Assembly (NCBI GenBank): GCA_013397075.1
Contig: VWZS01004484.1
Location: 372,001 to 436,000 of the forward strand
Origin: Rhabdornis inornatus
Taxonomy: Eukaryota > Chordata > Aves > Passeriformes > Rhabdornithidae
DNA length: 64,000 nucleotides
Direction: 5' to 3'
Below the pieces are notes generated by a model. That model was given only the letters and a program-made list of their open reading frames with translations. It was not told the origin of the DNA and searched no databases. This document shows positions 38,047 through 52,073 of the stretch, one piece after another (within the stretch, counting starts at the first letter, position 1; every line of letters begins with the position of its first letter). Position numbers and translations under genes: made by a program.

Positions 38047-41000
38047 TCTATGGTTCTGCTGCTGCCAAATCTTTCATTGTGATATAAAGTCCATGAAAAA
38101 TAAACCAAACCTTTCTACTGTATCACAACATCAATAGCTTCTCTGAAGCCATAGGGAGTACTCAGAATAAGAAAGGGCTCCTGGCTGAAGAAGCAGGTAA
38201 TTGAATTGAGATTCAGCCCTCACCTACCTCAAGGGGATAATTGAAAAGAGCCTGTTTGCAGTTTCAGTCTAATCTGAAGGCATCAGCCTTTCCAAAAATG
38301 TATCACAGCAATCAGTTCCCACCAAGAGGATAAAGCCACTCTTCACCCAGCACATTCATTTCACACACCCTTCCACACCTGCATTTCCCTAGAAGGGAGC
38401 AGAACTGGGAGGACAAACCCAATCTCTGCACATTTTCCAGCCTTCAGTTATCTTCATGCAGAGGCTATTTTCCTCTTTGAGTCCCTGCTAGCTCTGTACA
38501 CACTGACTAGAGAATCACACACAGTTCATGAACACTTTCATCTCCAGTACCTTTGGAAACCATCTTTTAAATGCATCTTTCAAGGTGGCAAGCAGATAAT
38601 GCTCATGTATATATGGAAAAGGCTCCTAGTGCAGGAATTGCCTCCTAGTGTTAGAAAGGCACCTGCCAGTGCTGATGTGGCTTAACACTGACCAGTAATG
38701 AACAGTATTTACCTTGTACACTCCTAAGGAAATACACATTTCATGGAAAAACATAGGTAATTAGGCAGATTGCACTTAATTAAGGTGCAAACCCAACAAC
38801 TATCTTAGTTCCGTGTCTCGTAACTATTTTAGTTTTTGTTTGATATTACTGCTGATTCCATGCATTTGAGCTTGGTTTACTTGGTAGATGTTTCTGTAAC
38901 AATTTCCCTCTTTATTTTCTTTCTGACACATTCTACAATTGCTTTCTGTGAAAATACAACACATTTAATAGTTAGGAAAAGAAATTACTTCAGCAGAAAA
39001 ATCTTGCAGGAGAAAATGTGTCATAGAAAATCAGAGTTTGTAAATAGATTGAAAACTCAGAGGCTGTGGTGTCCGGCTATCCTAAGACACAATACATATA
39101 ATTAAAATCATGATGGTATCTTTAAAAATAATCTGTCTACTAAATGTTTAGACAGGAAGAAAATTATGGTTTTTCAAGAGATAGCAATGATTTTGAAATT
39201 GCTCAGGATGATATGGAAGGTGGAAGAGCTTGCTAGGAACAGTATAGCTGTTGTCCCTGATGTAATTCTGTTTCTCCCCAGCTCTCTCTATAACCTCTCT
39301 GAGATCAGCTGCCAATGTTCCAGGAGTCCTAGGCCAGCCAGCTCTGGCTCATACACCTGATAAAACTGATAAATTGTGGAACACACCTATAACAATGTCC
39401 ATCATTGCTGTAGCTCTGTCTTAAAATGAGAGAATTTTGTTTGATGTGTGGTTCACAAGCTGTATGCACACACACCTTACTACAGCCAAGAAACTGATTC
39501 CTGACTTGTGGGAATGGTGCAAATACCACCAGCATATGAGATAACTGTAGCCACCACAAAAAAAAAAAAGAATTATGGATTCACTGTTGTGTAAAGTAAA
39601 TACTAAAACCAGCACCAGCCAGGAAAGACCAAATCACTGGAAAAGTGTATATAAGTGGTTTACTGAGGCTGAATATTTGTAGTGTAATTACATAAACATA
39701 TCCATACAACGAAGAAAAATCATTAAAGAGCAAAATGCTGTAAAAATAATAGAACTGACAGATCCTGGTCACTTTCAGAATAAAACAGAGAGTTTTGTGT
39801 CCTAAATGAAAGTGATTGCTCCAAAGGAGCATCCCATCCCATAACCTGAACAGCATTTACAATTGAGGCTGTGGTGAAAACAGAATTATTTCTCAAACCA
39901 GTGTCACAGCCTCTTTATTTCATGTTTTGTGGAATTCTAACAATTAAGATTTTTGTATTAACCATCCTCATGCCTTCTTCAGCTGTGATTCAGTAACAGA
40001 ACATTCTGTCCCATGAGTGTATTTGACTCATCACATAAAGCTCAATATGTTTATTTGAGGATGGTTGTGCTTTAGAACAAGCTGTTTAACACAGGATGAT
40101 GGCACCTAACCAGAAAAGACACAAAGAGACCTTCAAGCAGGTTGTATCAAAAAATTTGAGGAACATAAGAGTTGGAAAAAATCATCTACATGAAACCCGA
40201 CTTTTTAAAAATCCGTTTACAACTTTAATATTCAATAAAATATTTCCATCATCATTTCAACAGTTTAGCCTAGAAAATGCATATTGGCTAATGGTGATAA
40301 ACAGAGAGCTGGAAGATTTGATTTTAATTTCAAATTTGACATGCTTTTCTCCAGACTAGTGGCTTGACTCACTTGAAATTCCAGAGATTAATTTTACTAT
40401 GTTTTTTGCAAAAACCTGGTTAGGATCATATACTTTTTTTCTGTCATCATACATTTTATGTCAGCCAACATAATGCAAAGAGGTTTCATCTTTTCTTAGA
40501 CACATTACACTGCTTCACCAATAAACAAGCCCAGTCACACACAAGTGGGATATGCTGTTGGTTCAAGCAACGGCATAATTTGGTTTTATTTCACTTACAG
40601 ACGAGTTCGTTCACCACAAAACTTCATCAAAATGTCTCCAGAGATGACATTAGAGGAAGTGTTTCTTAATAAGCAGCATTTACAGTTACTGCTTGGCTGG
40701 TTTTCATTTACCCTCACCCTTACCTCCTGCTTTCCTTGACAGTTATAGATAATAGTGGAATTATTATGGCCAACAAATAGAAATTTCTGGGGCAAGATTG
40801 ACTGTTAAAATTTTCATTATGTTCAAAATGCCATTCTTATTATGATGATTCTTTTTATTCCACAAATTTCTATCATCCATTTTCCTGAGTAATAAGAATT
40901 TCTATCTCACACTCCACCTGACATTGAACCTTGAGCTTAGTCCCCCAATCACAGTGGCTGTCACTGCAGTCAATCACTCAGACCAGCAGGGTCTACACTG

Positions 41001-43684
41001 TATTTTATATATTTCTATTTTATTCTTTGCATAAGTCCCTGGTGTTTACAACAGTCACTTCTATAGTGGTTCCTCAGCCTCAGACTGCAAGCCTGGCTAC
41101 AGTAATCTCTACCCTACCTCCATCTCTCATGCATACCCCTTGTTACAGAATTTTTAATTTATTTGTACTTTGATCCCAACTCTTAGATACTGCTGTAGAA
41201 GGGTCCTGTCTCTGCCCTCATCTGCCAAATTGTCTTAATTCCAAATTGTCAGACACCTCCAGTGACCGGTCCTCTCACACACAGCAGAGCAGTTGGCAAG
41301 GATCACCACGCTGTGCAGAAATGCAACTTCCTCAACAGATGTATGCACTTATTCTTAGCCCTCATTTCAAAATAGCACTTTGAGAAGACACAGAGAGATA
41401 TATCAAGTGTTCATTCTGTGGTAGGTCATGCATACAATCCTGCTGAAAGTTATAGTAGTTGTAAATTATGAAAAGCTGCAGTCTAGGATCTCATAACTGG
41501 GTGGCCTAGATAATAGTAAGAATATACATACTAATGATGATGAAGCAGGTGTCCGTGGAAAAGCTGATTTAGAGAATATTCAGTTTTATCTTCTGACAGC
41601 TCACATGGGAGCACATACAGTATTCATTTCTTTCCATTGCACTGGAGTCAAATTAGAATATTGTTTAAAGATAAGGGGCAGTATCATCTCACTTGTGTGA
41701 CCTACTTATTTTATTTCATGCTTCTCAATCTTTAGCAAGAATTGTTTAGAGACAGGGTAAAATTCAACTCACAGAAAGACAGAATTTCAGTAATTCCACT
41801 TGTACAAACAAGTTTTATTATAGTTTTACACCAGAATAAATGAGATCAGATTGTGACCTATAGCAAATGTGTTTCCAGATTTCTCCCTTATCCAAACATG
41901 AGAAGAATATGAAGGGCAAAGCATTGAATTTTCTGCTGAAGTAGCATTCTAGCTGAATCATATTTGTATACTGGGTTGTATTAAACAATTAATACTATTT
42001 ATAGCAACATAACTTTACTGCAATTTGATCATTCATGCCTGAGACAGTTTTGGCAACAGAACCCAGAGTTCCAGCACACAATCCTCAAAAAAGCGTTATC
42101 ATGACATATCATGTTTTTGCCTTGGAATGTTTTAGACCACAGTATCCTGTGCCCCACACCAGCCACCGAAATATTTCTTACCCTGCTATATCAGAGATTT
42201 ATTCTTTAAGATGTATCAGAAATAACAGTTTTAATTAATTATGCACAAGTGTTTTAAATTCTTGAGCAGAACTTCAAGACATTAAAAATCAGAAGCATTT
42301 AAGCCCTAGTATTCTCTTTCTGAAGTTCTTGTTCACCACCACTGACATATTTGGGCTGATTTCTGCTAAGATCAGGTCAAAAAACATTACTGCACCATAT
42401 GGAATTGAAAACTCAGGAAGAATTTTTTAAAAAGCAGATCTTAAGGCTTGCTGGCCAAAGAAGAGTTGAAATAAAGTTATTTGCCACTTGAAATATGGAG
42501 TGTAAGCTTGTAGCTTTTCTGCAACAGATACATAGGAATTCAGACTATCACAAAATGTTGTTTGTGAGAGTACAAATAACTGCTTAGATTACTGTACTAG
42601 ACTGGATCTTCTACTGGTGCATCTTACGGCCTAAGGCTCACTCCTCCTAAGGACACCAAGACAATAAAGCTAAGACAAAAGAACCTGTGTTCTTATTTAG
42701 ATCACACTGCATCAGTAGAACCAGAGCAACTTCCAGCATGAGATGTTAAAGATATTAATTTATTTTTAGAGTTTGTCACATTCCCCATCATCATCTCAAG
42801 CCACAATATGTGGATGTAGAAAATAAGATACCTGAAACACAAAATACTGAGACATCCTTCAGCTCCTCAGAATCTGATTCACAGCTTGACCAACACGCCA
42901 CAAATGAATGCTCAGAACATGTCTCAGTCCATTTGTCATCCCCTTGATACAGAGCTTGAACTTCAGTCAGCAACAAGAAATTGATTGCATTTTAAATACC
43001 AGAAGGAAGCTTTTTGTGAGCAAACACACTGATATGAAAAGCCTTTTATTTTCACTCAGATTTGCATAAATTCATTAAAACTGCTGAGAAATAAATTAAA
43101 CCTTCTCCAGATTACCTTTTAAAGACCTTGGTGCAATCATGGACTAAAAATATTTCAGTGAGAATACAGCTACAGCAATAAAAGTTAAGAAAATATGTGT
43201 ATCAGAAACAGGATACAGAATCAATTCACTTTTCTCATTAAAAGTATTTGCTTCTGAAAATTCTAACAAATCCAATTGCTTGAGGAACAGCTACTGCAGA
43301 GACTGACACCTTCCTCTGAGATCAGGATATTACTTGAAAGCTATTTGCCAGACCAATGAATGAAGGCAAAGCACAGCAGAATGAATAAACACAGAAGTAT
43401 TGTGTGTGTTTACAATGAATGCCTCACCAAATAAAAGCACCTGGTTGCATATCCCATAGGTAAAAGTAATGGAGAGAGAATTTCCAATCACTCCCAAGAT
43501 TATCATATATTATCCTGTACAGTGTACACCAAAACATCAGTATGTATATTTGTTGATAAGTTTCACTTCCAGTTACTGAGGACTGACTTACCTGAGATTT
43601 GGGAAGGATTTCTGAAAGATCAACCCGGAGAACTGTTAACAAATCAGCCTGATTTCTGTCCCTGAAATCACATCTCTGAGCCCA

Positions 43685-44125
43685 CAGCCAGTGTGATGAC
43701 TGGGAACTGGAATCACCTATAAAAGGTAAGTCATGCCTGGCCAATCTGGTTTCCTTTCATGATAAAATGACTGAATTTTTGTAGCCACAGAGAGCAGGTC
43801 TTTATCTCAAAATTTATCCCAAATTAAGTGAGGCTTTCAGTGCTATTGCCCCAGTACCCCTGTCTTTAAATTAGGCTGCCATGGTCCACCTGGCTGGGCA
43901 GCCAAACAGGTAAGAACCTGGCAGGAAGATTGGGTTTAGAGGGGGAGGAGATTTAGTGGCTCCTGCATCACCTGGATCGTGGTAACAAGAGCAGGACCAC
44001 AGGGCTCAGGTTTTTCCCATTTTATAACTTTATCTCTTCCACTGTAAACTGGAGAAAGGCATGGCTACAAGATGGCACTTGAAGCTTGCAGATGACACCT
44101 GTGGAACAAAACAAGAGAAGCTGCT
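43685..44125 (+). mobile_element. CR1 LINE, decayed reverse-transcriptase region
   Basis: Unlike the other copies, this one is internal to the LINE and has no 3' tail. AAGTCATGCCTGGCCAATCT, CTGGCTGGGCAGCCAAACAG, TTTAGTGGCTCCTGCATC, GGTAACAAGAGCAGGACCAC and GGGCTCAGG, then CTTGCAGATGACACC, follow the order of CR1 ORF2 RT motifs. Local losses and stops show it is old. The edges are soft: similarity is clear from about 43710 to 44100. Confidence 0.78.
43728..44099 (+). pseudogene. CR1 ORF2 reverse transcriptase remnant
   Basis: In life this domain copies LINE RNA into DNA at the nick made by the element's endonuclease. The first block translates as KSCLANLVSFHDKMT (43728-43772), close to the KSCLTNL-SFYDKVT motif of CR1 RT. 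A later block gives AAKQVRTWQEDWV, comparable to the A-KWV-NWL segment. The catalytic (Y/F)ADD box is visible as LADD at 44085-44096. The blocks lie in different frames with stops between them (for example TGA near 43831), so it is a frameshifted relic. The 68-codon frame starting at 44061 contains the LADD box but is otherwise not a protein in its own right. Confidence 0.75.
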
Positions 44126-44478
44126 AAAATATATTCAGCAAATCTGGGAAGCTCTGTTTACCCTCTTATTCCTCTGTATCCTGCCACAAATAAAACTAAG
44201 GCTGATGGAAGAATCAAAATTCCAATATGTGTCCTTCGATCACATTGCTTGGAAAGTGTTTTCCTAAAATCAATCTTTTTTATTGTTTCTGCTCTTCCCT
44301 GGTATATATTTCATTTCCTAAATTCCAGCTAGGAAACCAGGCACTATTTCAATTAAGATTATTTACAAAAAAAAGACTCCAACTGGTGAATAAATTACTG
44401 AAAAATACCAAAATAATTAAACTCCATACAGAGTTTAAAATTCCATTATTCACTTATTATGACTTCTTTCCATGGGTT

Positions 44479-44508
44479 AAAAAAAAAAAAAAAAGAAAAG
44501 AAAAAAAG
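44479..44508. repeat. A-rich low-complexity run
   Basis: Sixteen A followed by GAAAAGAAAAAAAG. It may be a decayed poly(A) tail or simple expansion. No retrocopy is recognisable upstream of it. Confidence 0.85.
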
Positions 44509-47240
44509 ATTGGAACTAACAGCTTGAGTCAAAACAATTATGACCAATTTATATGTTGGTCATAATCAATCCAAAATTACAAAGCAGAATTAAAATCAGT
44601 GAATACCAGCACTAATTGTCTGTATGCTTTAAAAAGTAGAAGAAAATTGCACTGAACCAGCCTATTTCTCTAGTCAGAGGTAGGAGAAATAAAACATGGG
44701 AATAAATCAACAACAGATTTTTATCCAGAGATATTTTTCACATTAAAAATGTGAGTCTTTATAAAGACTTGGCATAAAACTTCCTGTAAGAGAAAATGCC
44801 ATCTCCTCATACATGTTGAAAAAAACCCATAGGGGTAAATGTATGAGAAAAGTTTCATAACTGAGAACCCACAATGAAAATGGAAATTATATTCAACAGG
44901 CTCAGCTGAAGAAAAGCTTTTATTTGGACAGACTGATATGATTGATCCAAGTGATTAAAAAAATGACAACCACAACACCAGGTTCCTCTGAATCCTATAC
45001 ATGCCATACATTATCTGCTCACAGCTATATGGTACCTACTTAACACATAAAAAAACCAGATGAGGTTTTACATTCTCATACTTTGGTTACACAAAAAGAT
45101 AACAGTTCACAAATAACAAGTGCAAAGCTCCACACAATGTTTTAACACTTGGATTCTTGCGTGATGAGCCTGAGCCTCTCAGCCTCTTTGGCCATTCTGC
45201 CAGCAATCACAGCCACAAAAGGAACAAGCTGATTGTAGCAAAGTTCTGGTTATCACGCCTGGACCTCAGAATCCTGCCAATTTCACAGTGCCTTGTCAGA
45301 GCTGGTAATTCTCCAAACAGCGGGGTTTCCTACATGCAGCTGCTTGCTGAAATCGTTTGGTGTCACTAAAAACTGGGATCCAAACTTCTTCTTCAAAGAA
45401 CATCGATTCTGAGGTGAGAAAAATACTACTGATAGAGAACTTTCAGGAATACCAATGTGATCATTTCTTTCCTGGTGCCTTTTCCTTTAAGCTAGGTAAG
45501 TTTCTATGGAAGTTATCCTTTTAGAAAAAAAATTTAAAAATTTAAATATATGTGTATGAACATAGGGACACACTCCCCTTTTATTGAGTGCTATTCAGAA
45601 TCATCAGAAAAATACACACCAGGAGGAAGTCCACTATATTGATGCTGCCAGAGAACTGGATCCAAAATAAGAAACTTATATTGGATTATAGGATAATCCA
45701 GTTATGTTGTATAGTATATATTATTATGGCTACATTGGATACACACCTATTAAAATGTAAGATATGAGCAGAAGAACCAAATCCATACATACAGAATTTC
45801 ATCTTCTTCCTTTGTATAATGTTGAAGATGACAGTGGCAAATACAAACATAACTGAATAACTGATGCGAATTTGGATTTTTTTTAACTCCCAGTCAAATA
45901 AATTATGTTAAAGCCCTTCAGTGGATTGAGTCAAGTTTCCCATTTCAGTTTTTAAACAAGTTTGATTTAAACCATAAGCAATGAGGTGGATTCTGCCTAC
46001 AGGAACAACTCATTTCTTAGGATCTGCCCTGGGATCCACGGTCCCTGCTCCATCAAGGTGCCCATCAGGTGTCTAAGGTGCTAAGCTCTGTGATGGATTA
46101 TTGAGAGGTGGAAAGAGTGCACACACACCAGCCACAAACCCAAAGGCTGCCTGGTTTGCACAGAGGAGTCCAGTGGTCTCTCCCTGGGATGGCTGCACAC
46201 GTGGCAGCCTGGAAGGATCTGATTTCCTCACATCCTTGGAGGCAGAGCTGTATGTCACATACACAGGCAGCCTTGCCTTGTCATATGTTTACATCACATG
46301 ACAGGATCTACAGAGCTCAGGAGAGTACAACAAGCAGCTGAGCAAACCTTGCCAGATAAAAGGCTGTGCACAGCCTTCACTTAAGGAACTGCCTAATATA
46401 ATAATGGGATTTTAAGTTCTGCTCAATGTGCCACATTAAGTGAGTTCTCAAAGCAGTTCATGATGAAGGAAAACAAACACACCAGTATTTACATGGCTGT
46501 GAGCAACAGTGGAGACAGACATTGATTTAGTACTTCTAAAACAACAACTGTAGATACTTTGACCTAAGCAAAGCAAACTACAAACAAGAAAACAATTGTC
46601 TTTTTTTCTGATAAATACTTTTGAGGATATTTGAGCAACAATGGATAAAAATTTATATTACTGTTTCTGAATAAACAATTCCTTTTCTTTCTGTAGGAAA
46701 CGCCCAGAGAGGCTGCTCTTACTGCAGGTCCTTTGGAGGAGACTGTGTTGGGGAACAATGATGCAGGTTGTGCCCATTGCATCTCAAGAAACACCAGCTC
46801 TTTTAAAATAAAAATCATGGTATTTAACAGTAAAATGTGTCAAAAGTAAATCAGGATCAGATCAAAAGGAAAGGAATTCTGCTAACACATATATACAAGC
46901 AGCAGCAATTCTTCTTACCAAGATATCACTGAAAAAAATCAGGTATGACAAAAGTTTAACGTATTTATAGCAACTTGGATATAACTAACTAATAAATTAC
47001 AAGTTTCATTTTATTAAATGATTCACTATTCTGCTACTTCACATCAAGACAAACATTATCCTTGTAATTGCAGTGTTGGATCAGATGGCTTGTGCTTCAT
47101 TTTCATATCTATCAACTTATTTATGGAAGTTGTTATCATACACTGTAAAATAATTTTACTCAATAAGATGTTATTAGGTGCCAGAAGATTTTTTATTCTA
47201 AGATCTAGAAATTAGGAAACGCTGTGCATACCAAAAACTT

Positions 47241-47287
47241 AGAGAGAGAAAAAAAAAAAAAGAAGCAAAAAATAAAAAAAGAAAACA
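47241..47287. repeat. GA/A-rich low-complexity run
   Basis: AGAGAGAG, then a 13-base A run, then A blocks broken by G, C and T. Simple sequence with no adjoining element recognised. Confidence 0.85.
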
Positions 47288-50200
47288 CACATTAAAAATA
47301 AGAAAAAATCCTTAAAAAGAGCAAGACAGTCATGGAGCATTACCAAATCTTTGGTCAGTTACATTTTCCCTAAACAAATTTCTGATAATTCACTTTGTCA
47401 CCCTAATAAAGCAGCATATGGTAAAGCATTTAGAGCTGCATGTTCTATTAATAGATATAAATACTAGAGCTGATCACTCTGTGGCTTCCTATAGTACGGT
47501 AAAATTTATCAGTGAGCATCACTTATATTTTCCCTTCAGCTAAAATTGGGTTAAAGTAATAAATACAAGTGTCATGAATGTTGGGGGGTTGGGATATTTG
47601 TCTGAGTGTCTATGTTGCCTTTGTAGGCTGATGGATTAAAATTCTCAGGGTTAGGTCTAATTTGGTTTACCATAAAACAGAACACTTGGAAATCAACTGG
47701 CTGGTATTGCACTGAAATAATGCTAAAGATATTGGATTATTATTCCAGAAGCAGAAGGGCTGATACTAAATCTCAGTGTCATGATTGCCTACTTTGGGGG
47801 TTTTTTTTCTTTTCTCCATTTCCTTACTTCTGTCCCAGCGGTGGAGGGGACAGGAGTAAGACAGAGAAATAATTTTAAAATACAGCCACAAATTCGTATC
47901 AAAACAGAAAATATAGTGTGGATTGGATTTTCCATATGTTTAAGGACATAGATTTTACACAACTTCACTGGACTGGAGGGATTCCACCAGCGCAGACATA
48001 ATTCCAATGAAAAAATCCTAACAAAATTGGAACCCCACTGTAATATAGAACTATATCAACAAAAACCAAGAGGTTTTCACATAAACTTTTAAAACATGTA
48101 CTAGTTAAAAAGACTGCTGATCCTTGCAAACAGTTTCCTGCATTCTGCTGAAAAGATAAATCGTTAACTGTTCTTTTCACCTGCAGAAAGCAAAATGTGC
48201 TTCCTTAATTAAGAAGCAGATAAAAATTGCAGTTACACCCCTTTACATCACCTAAAAATACTATCAGTATCTCAGAAAAAGGCTCAAGAGGTAGTCATCC
48301 TCATTCTTTGAGTTCTCTACTTTTCGGACAGCATGTTTTTCATACCAAACATTTCCAGCTACAGAATGGGGTTTCTTAGTGGCATACTCTTCTTCACCTC
48401 TCCAAAACAAATTCAGAGCTGCTTCCCTGACTGCCTCTATTCATACTCCATCAGCTCTTGAGCTTGTCTTGACCTATTCATTCCTTGCTACAAAACTGTG
48501 TCACAGTCTCATTTTTCTGTATGTTTAAGGAGGAACAAATTTAACACCTCCATGAACAGGTAGAAAATGAGGTTTTAGCAGCTGAGGGCAGAGGGAACTG
48601 TGTGTGGCCTAAGGACTGCTATGCTGCTGACACAGCAGGCATTTATATCCTTTAGTGTGCCACTGTTAAGGCTTTTCTGCTATCAAATTTTCAGTCACAA
48701 TGAAGGAGGGAAGCTAATGGACTGCAGTGTATAAACATATACCGGACCACATCTTAAATCAAAACTAGAATGAATACATTAAAAAAATCTGTTCAGATTT
48801 CGACCTGAAATAGACTTTAAATTCATTCTACAGTAGGATTCTCCTGGTAATTAGATTTTATTACATAATTCATTCTAGTGTTACAAAAAAGCCTTTGATA
48901 GAGGAAAACAAGCATTTCCAAATTCATCATATTTTGGAGGTGTGGAAAGGGTGAGAAATAAAAAAACCCCAATCTGCTTCAGGTTGGATTTAGTATATGT
49001 ATCTTCAATAGACATATCTAAAATATTCATTTGCAAGAAATAAAGATTTCCACACAAAACAGGAAAATTTTCTTCAGTGCAAGAATTAAATGTTATACAA
49101 TTAGTGCAGTACCTCCATTTAAGATTTTTAGGTAGACCAGAATATCTCCTTGTTTGGAACTCTAGGCTTGAATTGGCAACTACAAAGATCTTATTTAATA
49201 ACTTCTCAATTACTCTCATCATAATAGTCCAACTGTTATTAACTGTACACAGCTCTAAGTTCTGCTTTGCCCTGGAAGATGAAGGCAAGACAGAAGTTTG
49301 ACATAATTGTGCCTTTTACCCTTCACTAACAGGAATAGGTTAGATATACTTCATTAAAGACTCCACTGCAAGCAAAATTTGTCCATGGCTCAACATAATA
49401 GAGGGGTGGTGGTGGGGAGTAGGGGTATACATGGATTCCATTTATTTATGTTTTTAAAGTCTACTAGGAGAGAAGATGAGTGCTTCAAAGGCAAATGTTC
49501 ATGAAGGACACAAAAATATAGAAGGAAAATGTCCAAAGATAGGCTTTGGAGCAAAAAAAAAGGTATTCACCAGTACAGAAGGTACTTCAGGCTTGAAAAA
49601 ATATCAACTTCATTTTGGGATGCTAATTATTTTTAAGTGTTTTCAATCCAGAATTGTGAAACTTGGAAGAATTTCTCTCCCTGTGTTAGTTCTGATTTCT
49701 ATCATCTGAGCAAGGCTGAACAACTTCTGTTCAGTGGAAAATTAGTTTGGGAGCCAGAGGGGAAAGAAAAAAAAATCCCCAAGAATTAAAAGAACAGGGT
49801 TTACTGCTGAAGCCTAAGGCTGTGACATGAAATATATCACAAAACTGTTTACCTGTAAAATTCTGATTTAGATTTACATTTTCCTCTTATATTTGCTAGA
49901 TTTATTCTTTGGATCACTAATTATTTTACCCACACTTGCTTGTCTTTACCCCACGCCTCTGGATTTTTTTCAGAAAGTGAACAAAAAAAGAAACAGCTGG
50001 AAAAGAATGTAGCAGTGTTAAACATGAAATAACATTAAGATGATAATTTATGGCAGTACTTTGGAATAACTGCCTTATTCATAAATACAATTTCCCATGT
50101 TGTTTGTTCCCTTGATGGATAACTGGAAAAATAAAACAGCTGCTCAAGAGCACCGTGGTCCACCAAAGCACAATGAGCTTGTAGGAAGGAAATCTCATTT

Positions 50201-52058
50201 CAGGTATTCCTGTAACATGCTGCCTTCTAATGCTGGCCATGACCTTTACCTGCAGCAAATCGATGCAGCTGCTTTCTCCAGGTCTGTCTTGCAAGATCTG
50301 ATTTTAAACCTGTACTGGGGCAGCCTCACATTGTTTGCTCACGAAGGACCAAGCTCAACAAGTTTTGATCTCGTGTGGGACTGTCAAGGTGCTGCAGTAC
50401 TACAGAGCAGTACAATACCATTTATTTCTGTGGGTATAAATACATACAAGCCACCAGTATTTTATACTCATTTTATTTGAGTAACAGACTGGGGAAGGAA
50501 GCAAAAAACTGCATCTCTGAGGGTGCAATTGTTTAACTTTAGAGATATGTGGATGTCTGGAGAAAACCACAACTCAACTACAATATTTTAAAATAATTTT
50601 GATAAAGTCCCTTATTTTGATAAAATCTCTGTAATGATCACACACAGTGTTAATTTCCTTGTTCTCATATTAACAGTGAGAAAATTTATTATTACATTGT
50701 TATTTGTATTGTTATTGTTATTACATGTGATATGGAGAAAAACTCCATTTCCAGAGAGGAAAATCTTCCAAGCTCACTCATTCATCTCTTCCCACATGAC
50801 AAAAATAAAAGCAGCAGTCCATTACTGTGCAAAACCCAGAAACCCTCAACTGTATGCTCTTCACAAACTATTTTACATAGCTTCATTTTCTGTCACCTCC
50901 CTTCTTTCAAATTTCAAAAGAAGTTAAAAATTTTAAATGAAAATAATAAAATCAGTTTAGTCTTCTATTTTGAGAATATTACTAAGATTTGTCTTTAATT
51001 TATTACTCTGCTTGAGTACAGAGCATCATAGAGTTATTTCAGCTGCCTAAAATTAATGACTCAACATCAGAATTGAAGGAGACAGTAAAAAAACTCTAAT
51101 GTTCTGAATCAAGGTTTTGAGACTTACTTGTCTCAAAACAAAAAACTTGGTAAGAAATATAAACACTGGGTTTGAACTAAGTTGTCTATCTTGAATGGCA
51201 AATGATGTACTAGTGCCAGCCTGTACCAAATTTAAACAGATACATCCCAGTTTTTTTAAGGGGGGATTTAGCTTAATAAGCAGCTTTAACACAAGCCATC
51301 CTCTATCTGGAATTGCACATCTGAAGCTGTGAAAACCCTCACTAGCAGTGCTCACTCTAAGCAGTGTGAGGGCATTCATCTTGCAGCCCCCTGACATCCC
51401 GTGGCACCTCCGCACCACTGAGGGAATTGTCTTCCAAAGCTGCCCCAGTCAGCACTTTCCAGGGGCTGGTGGCCCTGGAGGTGCTGCTGGAACAACACTG
51501 AATTATTTAGCACCCATTGTACCTCACCAAGTACAAGGAGGAGCAGCAGCAGCCTGCTGGCCTCTGACTGAAGGCTATGCTGTCTTTTGCATACCAGATT
51601 TTGTCCCACTTTTCCTAAGGAAGTGCTGGATGAAGAACACAAGGCAAACTCTTCCTTGTGCTGTTCCACACTGGCACGGCCTCAGTCTCAGCCCTCTCTT
51701 GTTGGCTTTCACAATATTTTATATAGGGCTGCTGCTCCCATACACTCAGAGCATTGAATAGAAGACAAAAAGAAGTTAAAGAGCCAAATAATGGAAGCGT
51801 AACTGCAGCTGTAGGTCACTGCAAAACTACTAATTACAATATTAAAGTGGAAAAGCAAAGTTATTGCAAAGAAAGCTGTTAAAGACTGAGAGCAAAAAAA
51901 ATATAAATTTACCTTTGTAGAGGAGATATATATGTTCCTGAACCTCAAGTAAGATTTTAAGTTCCTGTAGTTTTGTAATCCTAGAATTACTCAAAATAGA
52001 GAATACACAACTTTTCTAAATCCAAAGCCATAAATTATAACACACAGCCTTAAGCAAT

Positions 52059-52073
52059 AAAAAAAAAAAAAAA
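52059..52073. repeat. Poly(A) run of 15
   Basis: A pure A run with no recognisable retrocopy beside it. Confidence 0.85.

Larger units (their letters stand above)
32165..43684. other. Long AT-rich non-coding stretch
   Basis: No mobile element or gene was recognised in about 11.5 kb. The first few hundred bases would be retroviral interior if the LTR to the left has a genuine polypurine tract, but no coding similarity is visible. The region about 33000-36700 is particularly AT-rich. A hairpin (37590-37627) and a short duplication (38011-38046) are listed separately. An open stretch behind a good acceptor at 40601 is discussed in findings. The absence of visible repeats over such a length could suggest old or constrained sequence. 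Confidence 0.5.

Noticed and set aside
45157..45420. CpG-containing stretch with donor-like GAG/GTGAGA, considered as a retrocopy or exon
   Set aside because: Both strands were translated; no protein was recognisable and stops interrupt the more promising minus frame.
48881..49288. 135-codon minus frame
   Set aside because: No recognisable domain, and a 74-codon plus frame overlaps it. Likely chance.
49403..49430. G-rich run (GAGGGGTGGTGG then TGGGGAGTAGGGG)
   Set aside because: Only three runs of three or more G, so not a standard quadruplex motif.
50097..50480. 127-codon plus frame
   Set aside because: No family recognised; no supporting splice or promoter signals beyond chance.
51348..51761. 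Longest open frame (137 codons, plus), in a GC-richer patch
   Set aside because: A 97-codon frame overlaps on the minus strand, no domain or splice context is recognisable, and GC-rich sequence has fewer stops by chance. A faint CR1-like feel around 51415-51700 was not specific enough to call.
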